This document shows, piece by piece, positions 55,501 through 64,000 of a stretch of 64,000 bases of DNA (positions are counted from its first letter, which is position 1; each line of letters begins with the position of its first letter). Source of the stretch: Serratia sp. M24T3. Its GTDB lineage: Bacteria > Pseudomonadota > Gammaproteobacteria > Enterobacterales > Enterobacteriaceae. A program made the translations under genes and the position numbers. The stretch spans positions 1 to 64,000 of the forward strand of contig NZ_AJHJ01000024.1 in NCBI RefSeq assembly GCF_000257645.1. The letters are read 5' to 3'. The notes under the pieces are model-generated. The model made no database searches. It saw nothing but the letters and a program-made list of their open reading frames with translations, and was not told the origin of the DNA.

Positions 55501-58500
55501 GCCTAAATAGTACCGGAATCTCCTGCGGATTACCCAGCGGCAGAAGCAAACCTTGTGACGTAATATCAGTTCTCAGTGCCAACCCGGCAACGCTTTTAAT
55601 TTGGCTCAAAGTATTAATTACGTGATAAAGACTGACTGCCAATTTCCCCTGTCGTAATGCAGCAATAAGCCAATCAACGTTGAGTTGAGGGAGTTGTCTC
55701 AATGCGAGATCGATTAATCCAGACTGTTCATTGATGGCATTGCTGAGCATCAAGTGAAAGTTTTCATACTGCATACCCAATGAGGGCATGAACATCAGTT
55801 GTTTCAGGCTTGCGGCTAATCGCTTATCGGCAGTTAGGCTGGCAAAAAGTGTGTTTTGCAACTCTGACGCCTGAATGATGTTTAATCCAAGATTTTTAAG
55901 TGCCGCAGCGAACAGGGGATGAGATTGAGCAGGCAGTCGGTCGCCATCCAGCAAAGCGATTTGTCGGATAGCAGTCAAATGAACGGGCATCAATCCGGCA
56001 TCGATAAAAGCGCTTTTGGCTATTTTAAATAGATCTTCCACGGTGGCATAGGATAAACCCAGCTGGTTGGCAATAATTGCGCCGAAACATAACCACTGTG
56101 AAGAGAGTGATTTAAGGGGAGCGAAGGTGAATAAAGATTCAATACCAGGCAGATAGTTCGAGAATGCCAAAAAATGATCGGCTAATGCAGCAATATATCT
56201 TTGTAGTCCTTGTTGGCTAGTCGCATTTGACTTCCATAAACGAGATGAGAACTCAGCCACAACATCAAGGATAAGACGACTTTTAAAAGCCTTATTATAA
56301 AGTGTAGATAAAGTGCTCTCAGGCGCGGATAAATGCTTTTGAAGACTTGTAAACACCAAGTCAACTATTCGAGGGCATTCAGGGAAAATAAGGCCCATAA
56401 TATCGCTAATCAAATGCAACACGAATTCATCATCAATAGGAGTATCAACAGGCAGAAATCGTTGTAGTACTTTAATCTGATAAGCAACGCTCTGATTATC
56501 TTTATTCAAGAGGCTATTAATTAGAGGAAATACCGCATCGATAAGTTCGTTATCAGTTAATTGTAGTGCGCCAGTGCGTTGTTCATAAAGCCTTTGATGG
56601 AAAGGTTCCCCAAGTAACTGGCTATAATCTTGGACCAGGTTGGTCAGGAGTTGGCGATACAGCGAGTCATTATCTTCATGGCGATAAAGTTGATGGTTTT
56701 GTAATGGTTGCAGCATGGCTTTTTTCAATGAAAAATCCTCGACCCCGTCGAGGGGAGAAAGAATGGTCGAATAAGAAGACAGTGTTCTTTTGTTACGTAT
56801 AGAATTACTTGATAAATAGTCGATATTTAAAAAGGTGAACCAACTGCCATCGTCTTTTTGATAAAAATCACAAAAAAGTAACTCCGGAAACTGTAAGCAG
56901 CTTTCAGTCAGAGATTTTTTTACCCCCAAGATAAATTCCGGATCAATTAAACCATTGACGAGAACACTTTCATGCAGGCTATCCGTTGTTTTTCTCCGCG
57001 CATACCAGTAGCTTTTTAAACCTTGCGTTGCAGATAGCAAAAAAGGTTTTAGATCCTGATATTTCATTGCGCCATAAAGAAAGTGTTGTAACTTTGTTAA
57101 CCATGCCTTTTGTACTTCCGCTGAGCTCCAATCCCAGAAATAATGTTCAGAAAATACCTTGGAGGTGTATTCAACGCGCGCCATGGAGCAGTAGGTGTAA
57201 TTAATGATTTTGGAAACTTTGAACCAGTTTTTGATAAAATCCGTATGTGACGGTAGCCGTTGATTAGATTCTGAATCACGGTATTGTTCAAGCTTATTTT
57301 TAAAGGACTGATAGTCTTGGGTAAATAAAATGATAAATTTTGGATTGTCGATGATGACGTTTTTTATGTGTTTTCCCAGCTTGCGTATGACTTTTTTATG
57401 GAATTTTTTTTGTACTTTCGAACTATGACTGTCGAAGATAGTAAATTTATCTAGCTGGAACGATAAAGATTTATCAAGGTCTTCTAAAACGATTTTTGCG
57501 CGCGAGATATTACGGCCAATGACAGTCAAAAAATCATTTGGATTTTCTCTCATTAATAAGTTCTGCACCATAAATCGATAGTTTATTTCAATGCCTTTAA
57601 CCTGGCTTGATAGAGTGTTAATGACATCATCATGGATTTCATTAAGCAGCAAGTCTTGCTCCGCGGTACAGGTTATATTGGGCATTCTTAATGCAGGTTC
57701 TTTCAGTTGAGCGGAGTAAAAATTAAAAAAATCCTCTTCAGTCAACAAGGTTTTATTTTTATTGTTTTTGTTTGTCTCTAGCCATAAAATTTGATGCGTA
57801 TAAACGCGCATTTTAATTGTCAGTGCTAAAAAAGTGTACATGGCCAGTTTATTAAAATTTGCTGGAATATTCCAGTCGGCATTTTCGGCTTTCTGGAGGA
57901 TAAACTCAGGATCGGGATGGCTTAAGGCTTCAAAAAAAAGTTCGGTATAAAGTCTGGGATCTTTATACTTTATATCAAAGATATTAAGGGTGATGTTTCT
58001 ATTGGGGACGTCGTCATTATAGCAGTCAGTGTTTTCCAGCAACCTTGTCATATTGTCAGATAATTGAGGCTGATTGACATTGATTGCTTGAGTTTGGTCC
58101 CAAATCAAAGGATCTTTGATTTTGTCATATCTGTTCATTTTTTTTAAAAACATCTTCCCCATATTAAAAGCCCAGGGAGTAATGCTGGCCGACAGGTCCG
58201 TGCCTCCCTTTAACGTTAAATAAGGGAAAGTGACAAATACTGGAATGGAGAACATCCCTCCCAATGATGATTTCATCCTGTTTTGCAACATCCCTATCTC
58301 TTTGTCCAAAATTCTTAGCTCGTCTTCGAAAGCAAAAATTTTCTCGGCATGCTCAGGTGGATATCTATATTGGCTGGACTGGGGAACGCGATAAACTGCC
58401 TCTAAGTTTTTTTCTAACTCACGTAATTCACTCTTTCTGATCCAGGATTTTACGTGGACTTGTTTAGACAGTTTAATAAGAGCAGATAGTGATTTTAAGG

Positions 58501-61500
58501 AGGTGAATGCAAGATAGAAGTCTGCCGCGCATATCGCCGCTTGTGATAAAGGGGTGAAAATTGACGGGGCGGAGGTGTCTTCCTGTGACCACATGACATC
58601 GCGGTAAAACTCATAGCAGCTATAAAGTGGCAAATTTTTCAGTAAATGGTGTGCTGGCCCTGCATTTTCTTGTTGTTCGCTCTCGGTCATGCTGGCTTGA
58701 TAATTATTATTCTGTAAAAATCCAATAAACTCTCTACGCTCATCGATTATTTCTCGCTGTAATTGCGCTGATGCGGTTGAATTATTGTTTTTTATTTCCC
58801 TGTGGTCAAAATAAACTATTACTTCATTTTCCGTTCGAAAAGTATGGCACAACTTATCTTTGGCCCAATATATTCTTTCCATTAGATAATCCAGACCTTT
58901 GTTCCAGGGGCTTAACAATGATAATTCGGGGCTGGCCGGTTCTTTACAAGGATCAAAGAGACTTTTTTGGTCATGAAAATAATAGTTACTATTGAGAAAT
59001 TCACTATTCAAGTTAAGCAGATCAGCAGTATTGTTAATGGCTAATCGGCGAGCAGGAAAAATACGTGGATTCTTGCGACTGTATTCTATATGAATAGAGT
59101 AATATCTTTTCTCTTGAGTGAGAGTGTCGATAACATAAAAAAACTTACCTATTTGATGATGAGGGCGAATGTTGTAAGCAACACGTTCTACTCGATTTGG
59201 TATCGCAAGATGATGTTTATGTAGCATCAAATAGCGGAATTTGTGAAAGCGTTTAACTCTCGTATCGATACTGTAAATAGCAACACTATTTTTTTTGACA
59301 AAACTTAACTCATGAGCTGGCAATAATTCAATCGACTTATTAACCAGGTCACCATAGAGGCTACAATGTTGTTCAATCATTACTTTATTAGCGTTATTAT
59401 ACTGTTTTTTTAATTGTGAAAGTCTGGGGTAATGACTGAGTGTAAAAGTCTGCTCTTTTTGGTGGTTATTATTTTTGTATACGCGTAGGCTCATGGGTAT
59501 ACTGTTAGGTGAGATGCTAAACAGCACGCTCAACCCATCTTCAAAACTACGGATTAGATCTCTAAAGTTTTTACACTTACGCAAAACACGAGCCTGGCTG
59601 TTGAATATATGTTGAGAATGAATCCTGATTGATTCGGTATCAAAATTTACAGGCGCGTAGATATCAATCTCCGGAAAGTTAAACTGAATGATGTCATCAA
59701 AAGAAACGGCAGGTAAGTTTTCAAGATTGAAGTCTTGCTGATGATAGGAAATAAACTCACTTTCTGTGATATGTGTAACTTGCTCCATGATTTCCAGGAG
59801 GGATGAGTTGGTGCTTTTACTATAGTAAATACTCTCGCGCGAAGAAACAAATGCATCGGCTCTACCTTCAATAATGACCATGGGAAGATCATTGTTGCTA
59901 ACGTACTCGTTATTCGAAAGCTTATTGGCGAAATAAAACAAAGCATACCCCATGTTTTTCGAAAGCAGAGATTCATTCTCTTTGCCATTGCGCTCAAGAA
60001 AAATAGCTTCAGGGGCCACTTGATAAAGTAGATACTCTGAGAGTTTTTTTATATTATCATGATTGATGATCCCCAGTGATACATAGTGTTTTGATAGTGA
60101 TAGGCGAAGTTTATCAAGCATCATTTTGACAGTGTCATTCGCCTTGCCTTCGATATTATCTAACCATATTTCTTGCGTAAGCACGCCGATGATGTAAATA
60201 AGACGGTCAATGTTCCAACTGCGTTGCATTCCGATTGACGAAATTATTGATGATAGCGCTAATCGTATTGATTCATTCATTTTTAGACGGTCTTTACTGT
60301 CTGTGTCAGTAATATTTAATAATCTCAGCAGCGTATTGGCATGCTCAAAATCAAGGTCGCCATGCTGGTCGAAAAGGGTGTCGCAAAGCGCGCCGGCAAG
60401 AGGCCAGCCCGTTTTATCTGTATTGAGCCAAGACCTGACTTTTGTAATGATTTCAAGACAGTTATTGGCTGCTGTGGGCAGCGATAAGCCATTATTTTGA
60501 CTGTATGGCGGCACAACGTTATTTGTTAATTCGGCAAGCCTAGTCTGATAAAATAACTTTTTTCCAAGATAAGTAAAAAGACCAGCAATGGGAATCAGCA
60601 GGGTGCCACCAAGCACCGTGTTATAACAGCCGGGTCGCCATCTTCGCTGGTTAATAACTCCGACAGCCGTAGCACCAGTAACTAATAGCGGAATAGATAC
60701 CGCTTTCTCTCCTTGAGATGATATCTCTGGCGTATCTCTTATTGCTTGCCGAGTTTTTATCTTGCCTGACAGAAGCTGCTGTTCAATTTGGTCATAATAG
60801 GGTTGATAGTCATCAGTGCTGGGGTTTCTTTTTAAAGAAAATGGCATGAGGTGGATTACGGCACGGTTCAGGGCTTTTGCCGCTTTATCCTCCGTAAAAG
60901 ACCGAGAGTAATTACGTTGATACCAGGTTTTAATCAGACCATCTTTATGTTTTTCAAATTGCATACTGGTTGAGGACAGTGCGTTGATCTCGCCAATAAG
61001 TCTCAAACCGTGATTCAAAATATTGGGTGGCGGGGGTTTTAGAGTTAGCCATCCTGCCAGACGTAAGAGGATATATATTCCCATTAGCATTGTGGTGCTG
61101 GTCACAATAATCTGCTTAACTCCTGAATCTAACAACATCTCCTCTAAAGGAGCGAATACTTGGGTCTGTAGATTGACCAGCAAAGCCGGTTGATGCAGGT
61201 TTTCACTGGCACAAATATTCAGTCCAGTATTGATTAGCGTTATCAATCCGTTAGCTACGGTTTCACTTACTGACACCTGCTGTCTGGCAAGCCAGGTCAG
61301 CATTAACGGGGGCACACTGGTGAGTATTGCAGCTAAAGAGTTTGCACCGATAATTTGATTAATAAGTTGAGTTAGTAGTGTAAATCCACCAACCAGGCCG
61401 GCCTGATATAGGATATCGACGCCTTTATTCCCACAAAATAAACTGGCTGCCAACAGTTTGCCTATTTCAGTGGGGATCGTGTTGAGCAGGTCACCAGCCA

Positions 61501-61828
61501 CCGCCAGGCGACTATATTGGTGTAATTGGTAATGAGCTGCCTGAGATATTAATTCCGACCAGCTTGACGTTTCAGGCGTTGGCAGTGATTCGGTGGTTGG
61601 GCCTAAGCACGAACTCAAGTCTGTTTCTGAATGTTGCCGGCTCAGCTTCGGGCACCAGGGCTGCTCGTCTAAGGCGTCGAAATACGGTTGCTGATAAAAC
61701 GAAGCTATTTCAGCCGAGGTATTTGCGGCATGAGTCATTGCGTCGAAAACACGATAACCGCAAGTCTTATCATCTATTGAGCAACTGTTATTTGCAGTGT
61801 GGCAAATCGTAACCTTCTCAGGCCCCAT
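52520..61828 (-). CDS. giant 3102-residue protein of unknown function
   Basis: One uninterrupted 9.3-kb frame starts at an ATG with GGAGGAAG just before it, a near-ideal ribosome site; the longer frame uses a TTG inside that site. No signal peptide is seen. The N-terminal 430 residues contain four hydrophobic stretches (about 142-180, 238-262, 378-392, 404-422), including GGFTLLTQLINQIIGANSLA, LMGIYILLRLAGWLTL and VLGGTLLIPIAGLFTYLG. The remainder is mostly helical and hydrophilic. I saw no RTX, NRPS, glycosyltransferase, ADP-ribosyltransferase or protease motif. Base composition is visibly richer in A and T than neighbours, suggesting transfer. Size and membrane segments recall large toxins or effectors, but this is only a guess. 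Confidence 0.75.
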   Translation of the reverse strand: MGPEKVTICHTANNSCSIDDKTCGYRVFDAMTHAANTSAEIASFYQQPYFDALDEQPWCPKLSRQHSETDLSSCLGPTTESLPTPETSSWSELISQAAHYQLHQYSRLAVAGDLLNTIPTEIGKLLAASLFCGNKGVDILYQAGLVGGFTLLTQLINQIIGANSLAAILTSVPPLMLTWLARQQVSVSETVANGLITLINTGLNICASENLHQPALLVNLQTQVFAPLEEMLLDSGVKQIIVTSTTMLMGIYILLRLAGWLTLKPPPPNILNHGLRLIGEINALSSTSMQFEKHKDGLIKTWYQRNYSRSFTEDKAAKALNRAVIHLMPFSLKRNPSTDDYQPYYDQIEQQLLSGKIKTRQAIRDTPEISSQGEKAVSIPLLVTGATAVGVINQRRWRPGCYNTVLGGTLLIPIAGLFTYLGKKLFYQTRLAELTNNVVPPYSQNNGLSLPTAANNCLEIITKVRSWLNTDKTGWPLAGALCDTLFDQHGDLDFEHANTLLRLLNITDTDSKDRLKMNESIRLALSSIISSIGMQRSWNIDRLIYIIGVLTQEIWLDNIEGKANDTVKMMLDKLRLSLSKHYVSLGIINHDNIKKLSEYLLYQVAPEAIFLERNGKENESLLSKNMGYALFYFANKLSNNEYVSNNDLPMVIIEGRADAFVSSRESIYYSKSTNSSLLEIMEQVTHITESEFISYHQQDFNLENLPAVSFDDIIQFNFPEIDIYAPVNFDTESIRIHSQHIFNSQARVLRKCKNFRDLIRSFEDGLSVLFSISPNSIPMSLRVYKNNNHQKEQTFTLSHYPRLSQLKKQYNNANKVMIEQHCSLYGDLVNKSIELLPAHELSFVKKNSVAIYSIDTRVKRFHKFRYLMLHKHHLAIPNRVERVAYNIRPHHQIGKFFYVIDTLTQEKRYYSIHIEYSRKNPRIFPARRLAINNTADLLNLNSEFLNSNYYFHDQKSLFDPCKEPASPELSLLSPWNKGLDYLMERIYWAKDKLCHTFRTENEVIVYFDHREIKNNNSTASAQLQREIIDERREFIGFLQNNNYQASMTESEQQENAGPAHHLLKNLPLYSCYEFYRDVMWSQEDTSAPSIFTPLSQAAICAADFYLAFTSLKSLSALIKLSKQVHVKSWIRKSELRELEKNLEAVYRVPQSSQYRYPPEHAEKIFAFEDELRILDKEIGMLQNRMKSSLGGMFSIPVFVTFPYLTLKGGTDLSASITPWAFNMGKMFLKKMNRYDKIKDPLIWDQTQAINVNQPQLSDNMTRLLENTDCYNDDVPNRNITLNIFDIKYKDPRLYTELFFEALSHPDPEFILQKAENADWNIPANFNKLAMYTFLALTIKMRVYTHQILWLETNKNNKNKTLLTEEDFFNFYSAQLKEPALRMPNITCTAEQDLLLNEIHDDVINTLSSQVKGIEINYRFMVQNLLMRENPNDFLTVIGRNISRAKIVLEDLDKSLSFQLDKFTIFDSHSSKVQKKFHKKVIRKLGKHIKNVIIDNPKFIILFTQDYQSFKNKLEQYRDSESNQRLPSHTDFIKNWFKVSKIINYTYCSMARVEYTSKVFSEHYFWDWSSAEVQKAWLTKLQHFLYGAMKYQDLKPFLLSATQGLKSYWYARRKTTDSLHESVLVNGLIDPEFILGVKKSLTESCLQFPELLFCDFYQKDDGSWFTFLNIDYLSSNSIRNKRTLSSYSTILSPLDGVEDFSLKKAMLQPLQNHQLYRHEDNDSLYRQLLTNLVQDYSQLLGEPFHQRLYEQRTGALQLTDNELIDAVFPLINSLLNKDNQSVAYQIKVLQRFLPVDTPIDDEFVLHLISDIMGLIFPECPRIVDLVFTSLQKHLSAPESTLSTLYNKAFKSRLILDVVAEFSSRLWKSNATSQQGLQRYIAALADHFLAFSNYLPGIESLFTFAPLKSLSSQWLCFGAIIANQLGLSYATVEDLFKIAKSAFIDAGLMPVHLTAIRQIALLDGDRLPAQSHPLFAAALKNLGLNIIQASELQNTLFASLTADKRLAASLKQLMFMPSLGMQYENFHLMLSNAINEQSGLIDLALRQLPQLNVDWLIAALRQGKLAVSLYHVINTLSQIKSVAGLALRTDITSQGLLLPLGNPQEIPVLFRQLPESPDNLTLSRLCFGDIDKQSRFINPTLHLLPAALASSIVDINKALLNGVRKESDILLTALSDATNEFQFSLAKTQLNNWLTRQFFFFCSSEKRQFDLIPDQAQRLSQIATHPLLQTWASSRNIPLAELNHSSAGAFSNALDSVMGNETNFPTLASRLRDKTAIKGGILLENLPSTGFVGFWWDPLTHFCYLGWQEDAAQDLYASVGDDRQIFYKIEDIEHHENVWRSLDRFNRLDKDLAALRRDEITAVEFFELSIPLAWQLHCTKVDVISLPSGVVKHPILPEVVSINGASPVQFYYAPENDQSGLPVSITQLSTFGYQLDFHPQYGNASPDQHFSLSINLDTSTHGVNHWKLYKDNRWRLVSSNKAQQLMANGHFAPREYLQWPKKPSPAMLMVPSSRILLRNDDSIVFIFSESVDRISYRSLDMQGNLQISPSQPTQWPVNTTGFEDSYAVSRLDATLNDFNNKQINLPSPDCWPVLRHNSLSRTEENLLKHYEDNKNRIAVLNNASVILPWRFKLSGSAEFERDHLRQLYKDQGSNFYDEVNSHITGEQQVDTLFWNIFTWRDANIYNATERHQTLQYLALKMNDYNILKALIINKHAQGNLYLNLLKWIDQSISILEKSMNLIDNLNHLNADFFSIDKKHDLLSRKLLMHHRHGENTFFSFYHQQPHASAEIFLWPWEYCINNGWPENIQSVWQFALDRLYQLSRGAANENDLLNRYWPQANKPIIDSSLRLGVIRWQKGINTSLNSWQTPRKAEDILLLRPKTSAQNLPLFSQKYQWPIRLIVSAGFGNVSQFAISNKAPPRVLTLEQQDELLLVNEGPRYIFSPEIPLAGVKYSPVNAKDFAALNRNRLSSAFMLAELSGPAFLDRLQMRIIKTMSSDVDNWSNEERAFYLSPSTKEFLQEKNLEQLDKQKYREMFKALFDSATLMVNLLFIDREMIFALLCEIYIEHHPQGANDDMLKAWFLFDQTFNDEAETGTSLYLVGI

Positions 61829-61939
61829 GACTTCCTCCAAAGACTTACTTTGCTAAGTCACTCAATGTAGCAAACTGCTGTCCGTTGGTTTTGCAGATAC
61901 CGCGCATTCACAAATTTGATTTCACACTTCTATCCATAA

Positions 61940-61955
61940 AGATATCTAGACATCT
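61940..61955. promoter_or_regulatory. tandem MetJ boxes upstream of mmuM
   Basis: AGATATCT and AGACATCT stand directly next to each other (61940-61947 and 61948-61955) and match the MetJ consensus AGACGTCT at six and seven of eight positions. They lie 80-95 bp before the mmuM start codon. MetJ dimers bind adjacent boxes at this spacing. E. coli mmuPM is repressed by MetJ. Confidence 0.75.
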
Positions 61956-62034
61956 AAACTCTCGTTTTGTAGAGTATTGGCAATTCAAAAAATATCAATC
62001 GACCACACGATAAATCACGGACAACTAAACAAAA

Positions 62035-62943
62035 ATGAGTAAAAACATTGTGATTCTTGATGGCGGCATGGGCCGTGAATTGGCTCGCATGGGGGCTCCT
62101 TTCCGTCAACCCGAATGGTCTGCGCTGGCTTTGATGGAGGCTCCACGATTCGTTCGTCAGGCGCATGATGCTTTTATCTCTGCAGGTTCGCAGGTGATCA
62201 CCACAAATAGCTACGCAGTGGTGCCTTTTCACGTCGGTGATGAGGTCTTCGCCGAGCGAGGTGCAGAACTGATTGCGTTGTCAGGAAAACTAGCCCGTGA
62301 AGCGGCCGATGCAGCCATTGTCCCGGTGAAGGTCGGTGGATCACTGCCGCCGGTGTTGGGTTCATATCGCCCCGATTTATTCGAGCCGCTTAAAGCTAAA
62401 GCGTTGCTTGAGGTGCTGGTTGCCGGTTTGACCGACTATGTGGATTTTTGGCTGGCCGAAACGCAAAGTTCGATTGCCGAAGTTGAGCTGGTGCGTGAAG
62501 TTGTGGGTGAGGACGCGCGCCCACTCTGGTTATCCTTTACTTTACAAGACACTCTCAACCCTCAGGGGCAGGCATTATTACGCTCCGGGGAATCAGTGGC
62601 CGATGCGGTTAAAGCAGCATTACGGCTGTCTGCGAAAGCGGTATTGTTTAACTGTAGCCGTCCAGAAGTGATGGCCAGCGCGGTGACGGAAGCTCATACC
62701 ACCGCTCAACAGCAAGATTCAGATCTCGATATCGGCGTTTATGCCAATGCTTTCGAACCTTCTGACAACAAGCGCGGAGCCAACGAAGGGCTGAGCGAAA
62801 TGCGTAAAGACACTGACCCACAGGGCTATCTTGGCTTTGCCGAAGAATGGGTGGCGGCGGGTGCCACTATGGTCGGTGGTTGCTGTGGGATCGGGCCTGA
62901 ACACATTGCGGCGCTGACCCAGGCTTTGGCCTCACGCGACTGA
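62035..62943 (+). CDS. mmuM: homocysteine S-methyltransferase
   Basis: The 302-residue protein has the family start VILDGGMGRELARMGAP and the zinc-binding Cys in LFNCSRPE and the CC pair in VGGCCGIGPEHI. It transfers a methyl group from S-methylmethionine or a related donor to homocysteine to form methionine in the cytoplasm. MetJ boxes upstream agree with a methionine role. An ABC transporter gene follows 97 bp later instead of the permease mmuP, so the imported methyl donor may be different. Confidence 0.9.
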   Translation: MSKNIVILDGGMGRELARMGAPFRQPEWSALALMEAPRFVRQAHDAFISAGSQVITTNSYAVVPFHVGDEVFAERGAELIALSGKLAREAADAAIVPVKVGGSLPPVLGSYRPDLFEPLKAKALLEVLVAGLTDYVDFWLAETQSSIAEVELVREVVGEDARPLWLSFTLQDTLNPQGQALLRSGESVADAVKAALRLSAKAVLFNCSRPEVMASAVTEAHTTAQQQDSDLDIGVYANAFEPSDNKRGANEGLSEMRKDTDPQGYLGFAEEWVAAGATMVGGCCGIGPEHIAALTQALASRD

Positions 62944-63040
62944 TAATAGTTTTGCTGACGCGCTTATTTCCGCCAGTCAAAATACATCGTAGTTAAAAAA
63001 ATAAAATCAATTGGGTTTCAGACCTTATTAAGGGAAAGTC

Positions 63041-64000
63041 ATGATAGATCGTCGTTCGTTTATCAAAAGCGCAGGAGCTATCTCCGTCGCTGCGGCAACC
63101 AGTTCACTGTGGCCGTTTTCCAACGCTTTTGCCGCTGAGGCTGCAACGCCAAAAAAGGGCGGTCATCTGGTCGTTGGCATTGACAATGCCTCAAGCACTG
63201 ATCGTCTCGATCCGGCTTTCTGGTTTGAAACTTACATGTATTTTGTTGGTTCGCAGATTTTCAACAGTCTGGTAGAAATCGACGAGAAAGGTGAACTGGC
63301 TCCGTCACTGGCAGAGTCGTGGTCGTCGGCCGATGGCAGCAAAACCTGGATCCTTAAAATTCGTCAAGGCGTGCAGTTCCACGATGGCCGAGCCTTGAGC
63401 GCAAAAGACGTGGTTTATTCGCTGAATCACCATCGCGGTGAGAAATCAACGTCTCCGGTTAAAGGTTATCTGGATCCAGTAACCTCTATTACCGCGACCG
63501 GTGATCATGAAGTCACGGTTAAACTGAACTCGGCGGACGTCGAATTTGTCTGGCTACTGAGTGCGGTGCATTTTGTGGTAACCGCCGAAAACGAAAGTTT
63601 CGACAAAGGGATTGGCACTGGTGCATTTATTCTGGAGAAATTCCAGCCGGGCGTGACCACACTGACTAAACGTAATCCTAATCACTGGAACAGTGCTCGT
63701 GGCCACGTTGATTCAGTCGAAACACTGGCAATGAACGATTCCACTGCACGGGTTGCAGCCCTGGTTAGCGGCTCGGCCCAGCTGATTAACCGCGTTAATC
63801 CGCGCATTGTGGGGCGTATTCAGCATATGCCTAATATTCAGCTGATTCGCGCAAAGGACAGTGCAATTTATACCTTCCCGGGACTTTCAAATCTGGCACC
63901 TTTCAACAATGTTGATGGCCGTCTGGCATTAAAATATGCCATCGACCGTAAGCAGATTATTGATACCGTGCTGGGTGGCTATGCCAGCGTGGCCAACGAC
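63041..64000 (+). CDS. ABC transporter solute-binding protein, family 5, Tat-exported (partial)
   Basis: The gene begins with AGGGAAAG before the ATG and is cut by the window end after 320 codons. A twin-arginine signal (MIDRRSFIKSAGAISVAAAT) leads to an SBP_bac_5 domain typical of oligopeptide, dipeptide and nickel binders: HLVVGIDNASSTDRLDPAFWF, SLAESWSSADGSKTWILKIRQG and VQFHDGRALSAKDVVYSLNHH. Use of Tat rather than Sec export is less common in this family. The permease and ATPase genes should lie beyond the window. It follows mmuM on the same strand and may share its promoter. Confidence 0.9.
   Translation, partial: MIDRRSFIKSAGAISVAAATSSLWPFSNAFAAEAATPKKGGHLVVGIDNASSTDRLDPAFWFETYMYFVGSQIFNSLVEIDEKGELAPSLAESWSSADGSKTWILKIRQGVQFHDGRALSAKDVVYSLNHHRGEKSTSPVKGYLDPVTSITATGDHEVTVKLNSADVEFVWLLSAVHFVVTAENESFDKGIGTGAFILEKFQPGVTTLTKRNPNHWNSARGHVDSVETLAMNDSTARVAALVSGSAQLINRVNPRIVGRIQHMPNIQLIRAKDSAIYTFPGLSNLAPFNNVDGRLALKYAIDRKQIIDTVLGGYASVAND

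Overview
The window reads as a chromosomal segment of an enterobacterium (order Enterobacterales, probably the Yersiniaceae side: Serratia, Rahnella, Ewingella or Rouxiella-like). The reasons are protein similarity and gene order. yeaH-yeaG-mipA-yeaE-yeaD-gapA-msrB-yeaC, then pncA-ansA-sppA-ydjA, topB-nudG-xthA, tyrR, tpx-ycjG and zntB-fnrS are all Escherichia coli neighbourhoods, here joined in a different overall arrangement with accessory blocks between them. Every product assignment comes from reading the sequence and recalling the families. No database search was run.

Layout. 1-3000: the end of a UmuD-like S24 peptidase, then three genes (a FabZ-like hot-dog protein without the usual catalytic His, a spermidine-synthase-like protein, a ribbon-helix-helix regulator) between two inverted, decayed IS6-family remnants. 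3000-11900: conserved core, with a sigma-54-type promoter before yeaG and a near-ideal CRP site between gapA and msrB. 12000-24770: an accessory sugar or sugar-acid region. One minus-strand run encodes a major facilitator transporter, a periplasmic lactonase-like propeller, a cupin-like exported protein, a tri-heme cytochrome c, a Tat-exported small subunit and a flavoprotein GMC dehydrogenase. A LacI-type regulator, an FMN-dependent hydroxy-acid dehydrogenase and a racemase-like/otnK/otnI operon complete the region. Four copies of a GTAAGCGCTTAC-like palindrome lie in its two divergent promoter regions. Together they suggest periplasmic oxidation of an aldose to an aldonate, import, and cytoplasmic breakdown of a four-carbon acid.

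24800-30200: a MacA-MacB-outer membrane lipoprotein export operon preceded by a gene for a small secreted proline-rich peptide. 30200-43300: core genes (a second methionine aminopeptidase, pncA, ansA, sppA with an apparent frameshift at its 5' end, ydjA, an NlpC lipoprotein, topB, nudG-xthA, tyrR, proP). 43300-49200: two loci of small YmgA/AriR-type regulators that share a similar 35-bp operator-like sequence, with EthD, tpx, ycjG and a VIT-family transporter between them.

49200-52500: a possible orphan small-RNA terminator, a secreted repeat protein, zntB, and the FNR-dependent small RNA gene fnrS with an FNR site centred near -42. 52500-61830: one uninterrupted, AT-rich gene for a 3102-residue protein of unknown function. 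62000-64000: a homocysteine methyltransferase gene behind tandem MetJ boxes, then the start of a Tat-exported ABC transporter solute-binding protein, cut by the window end.
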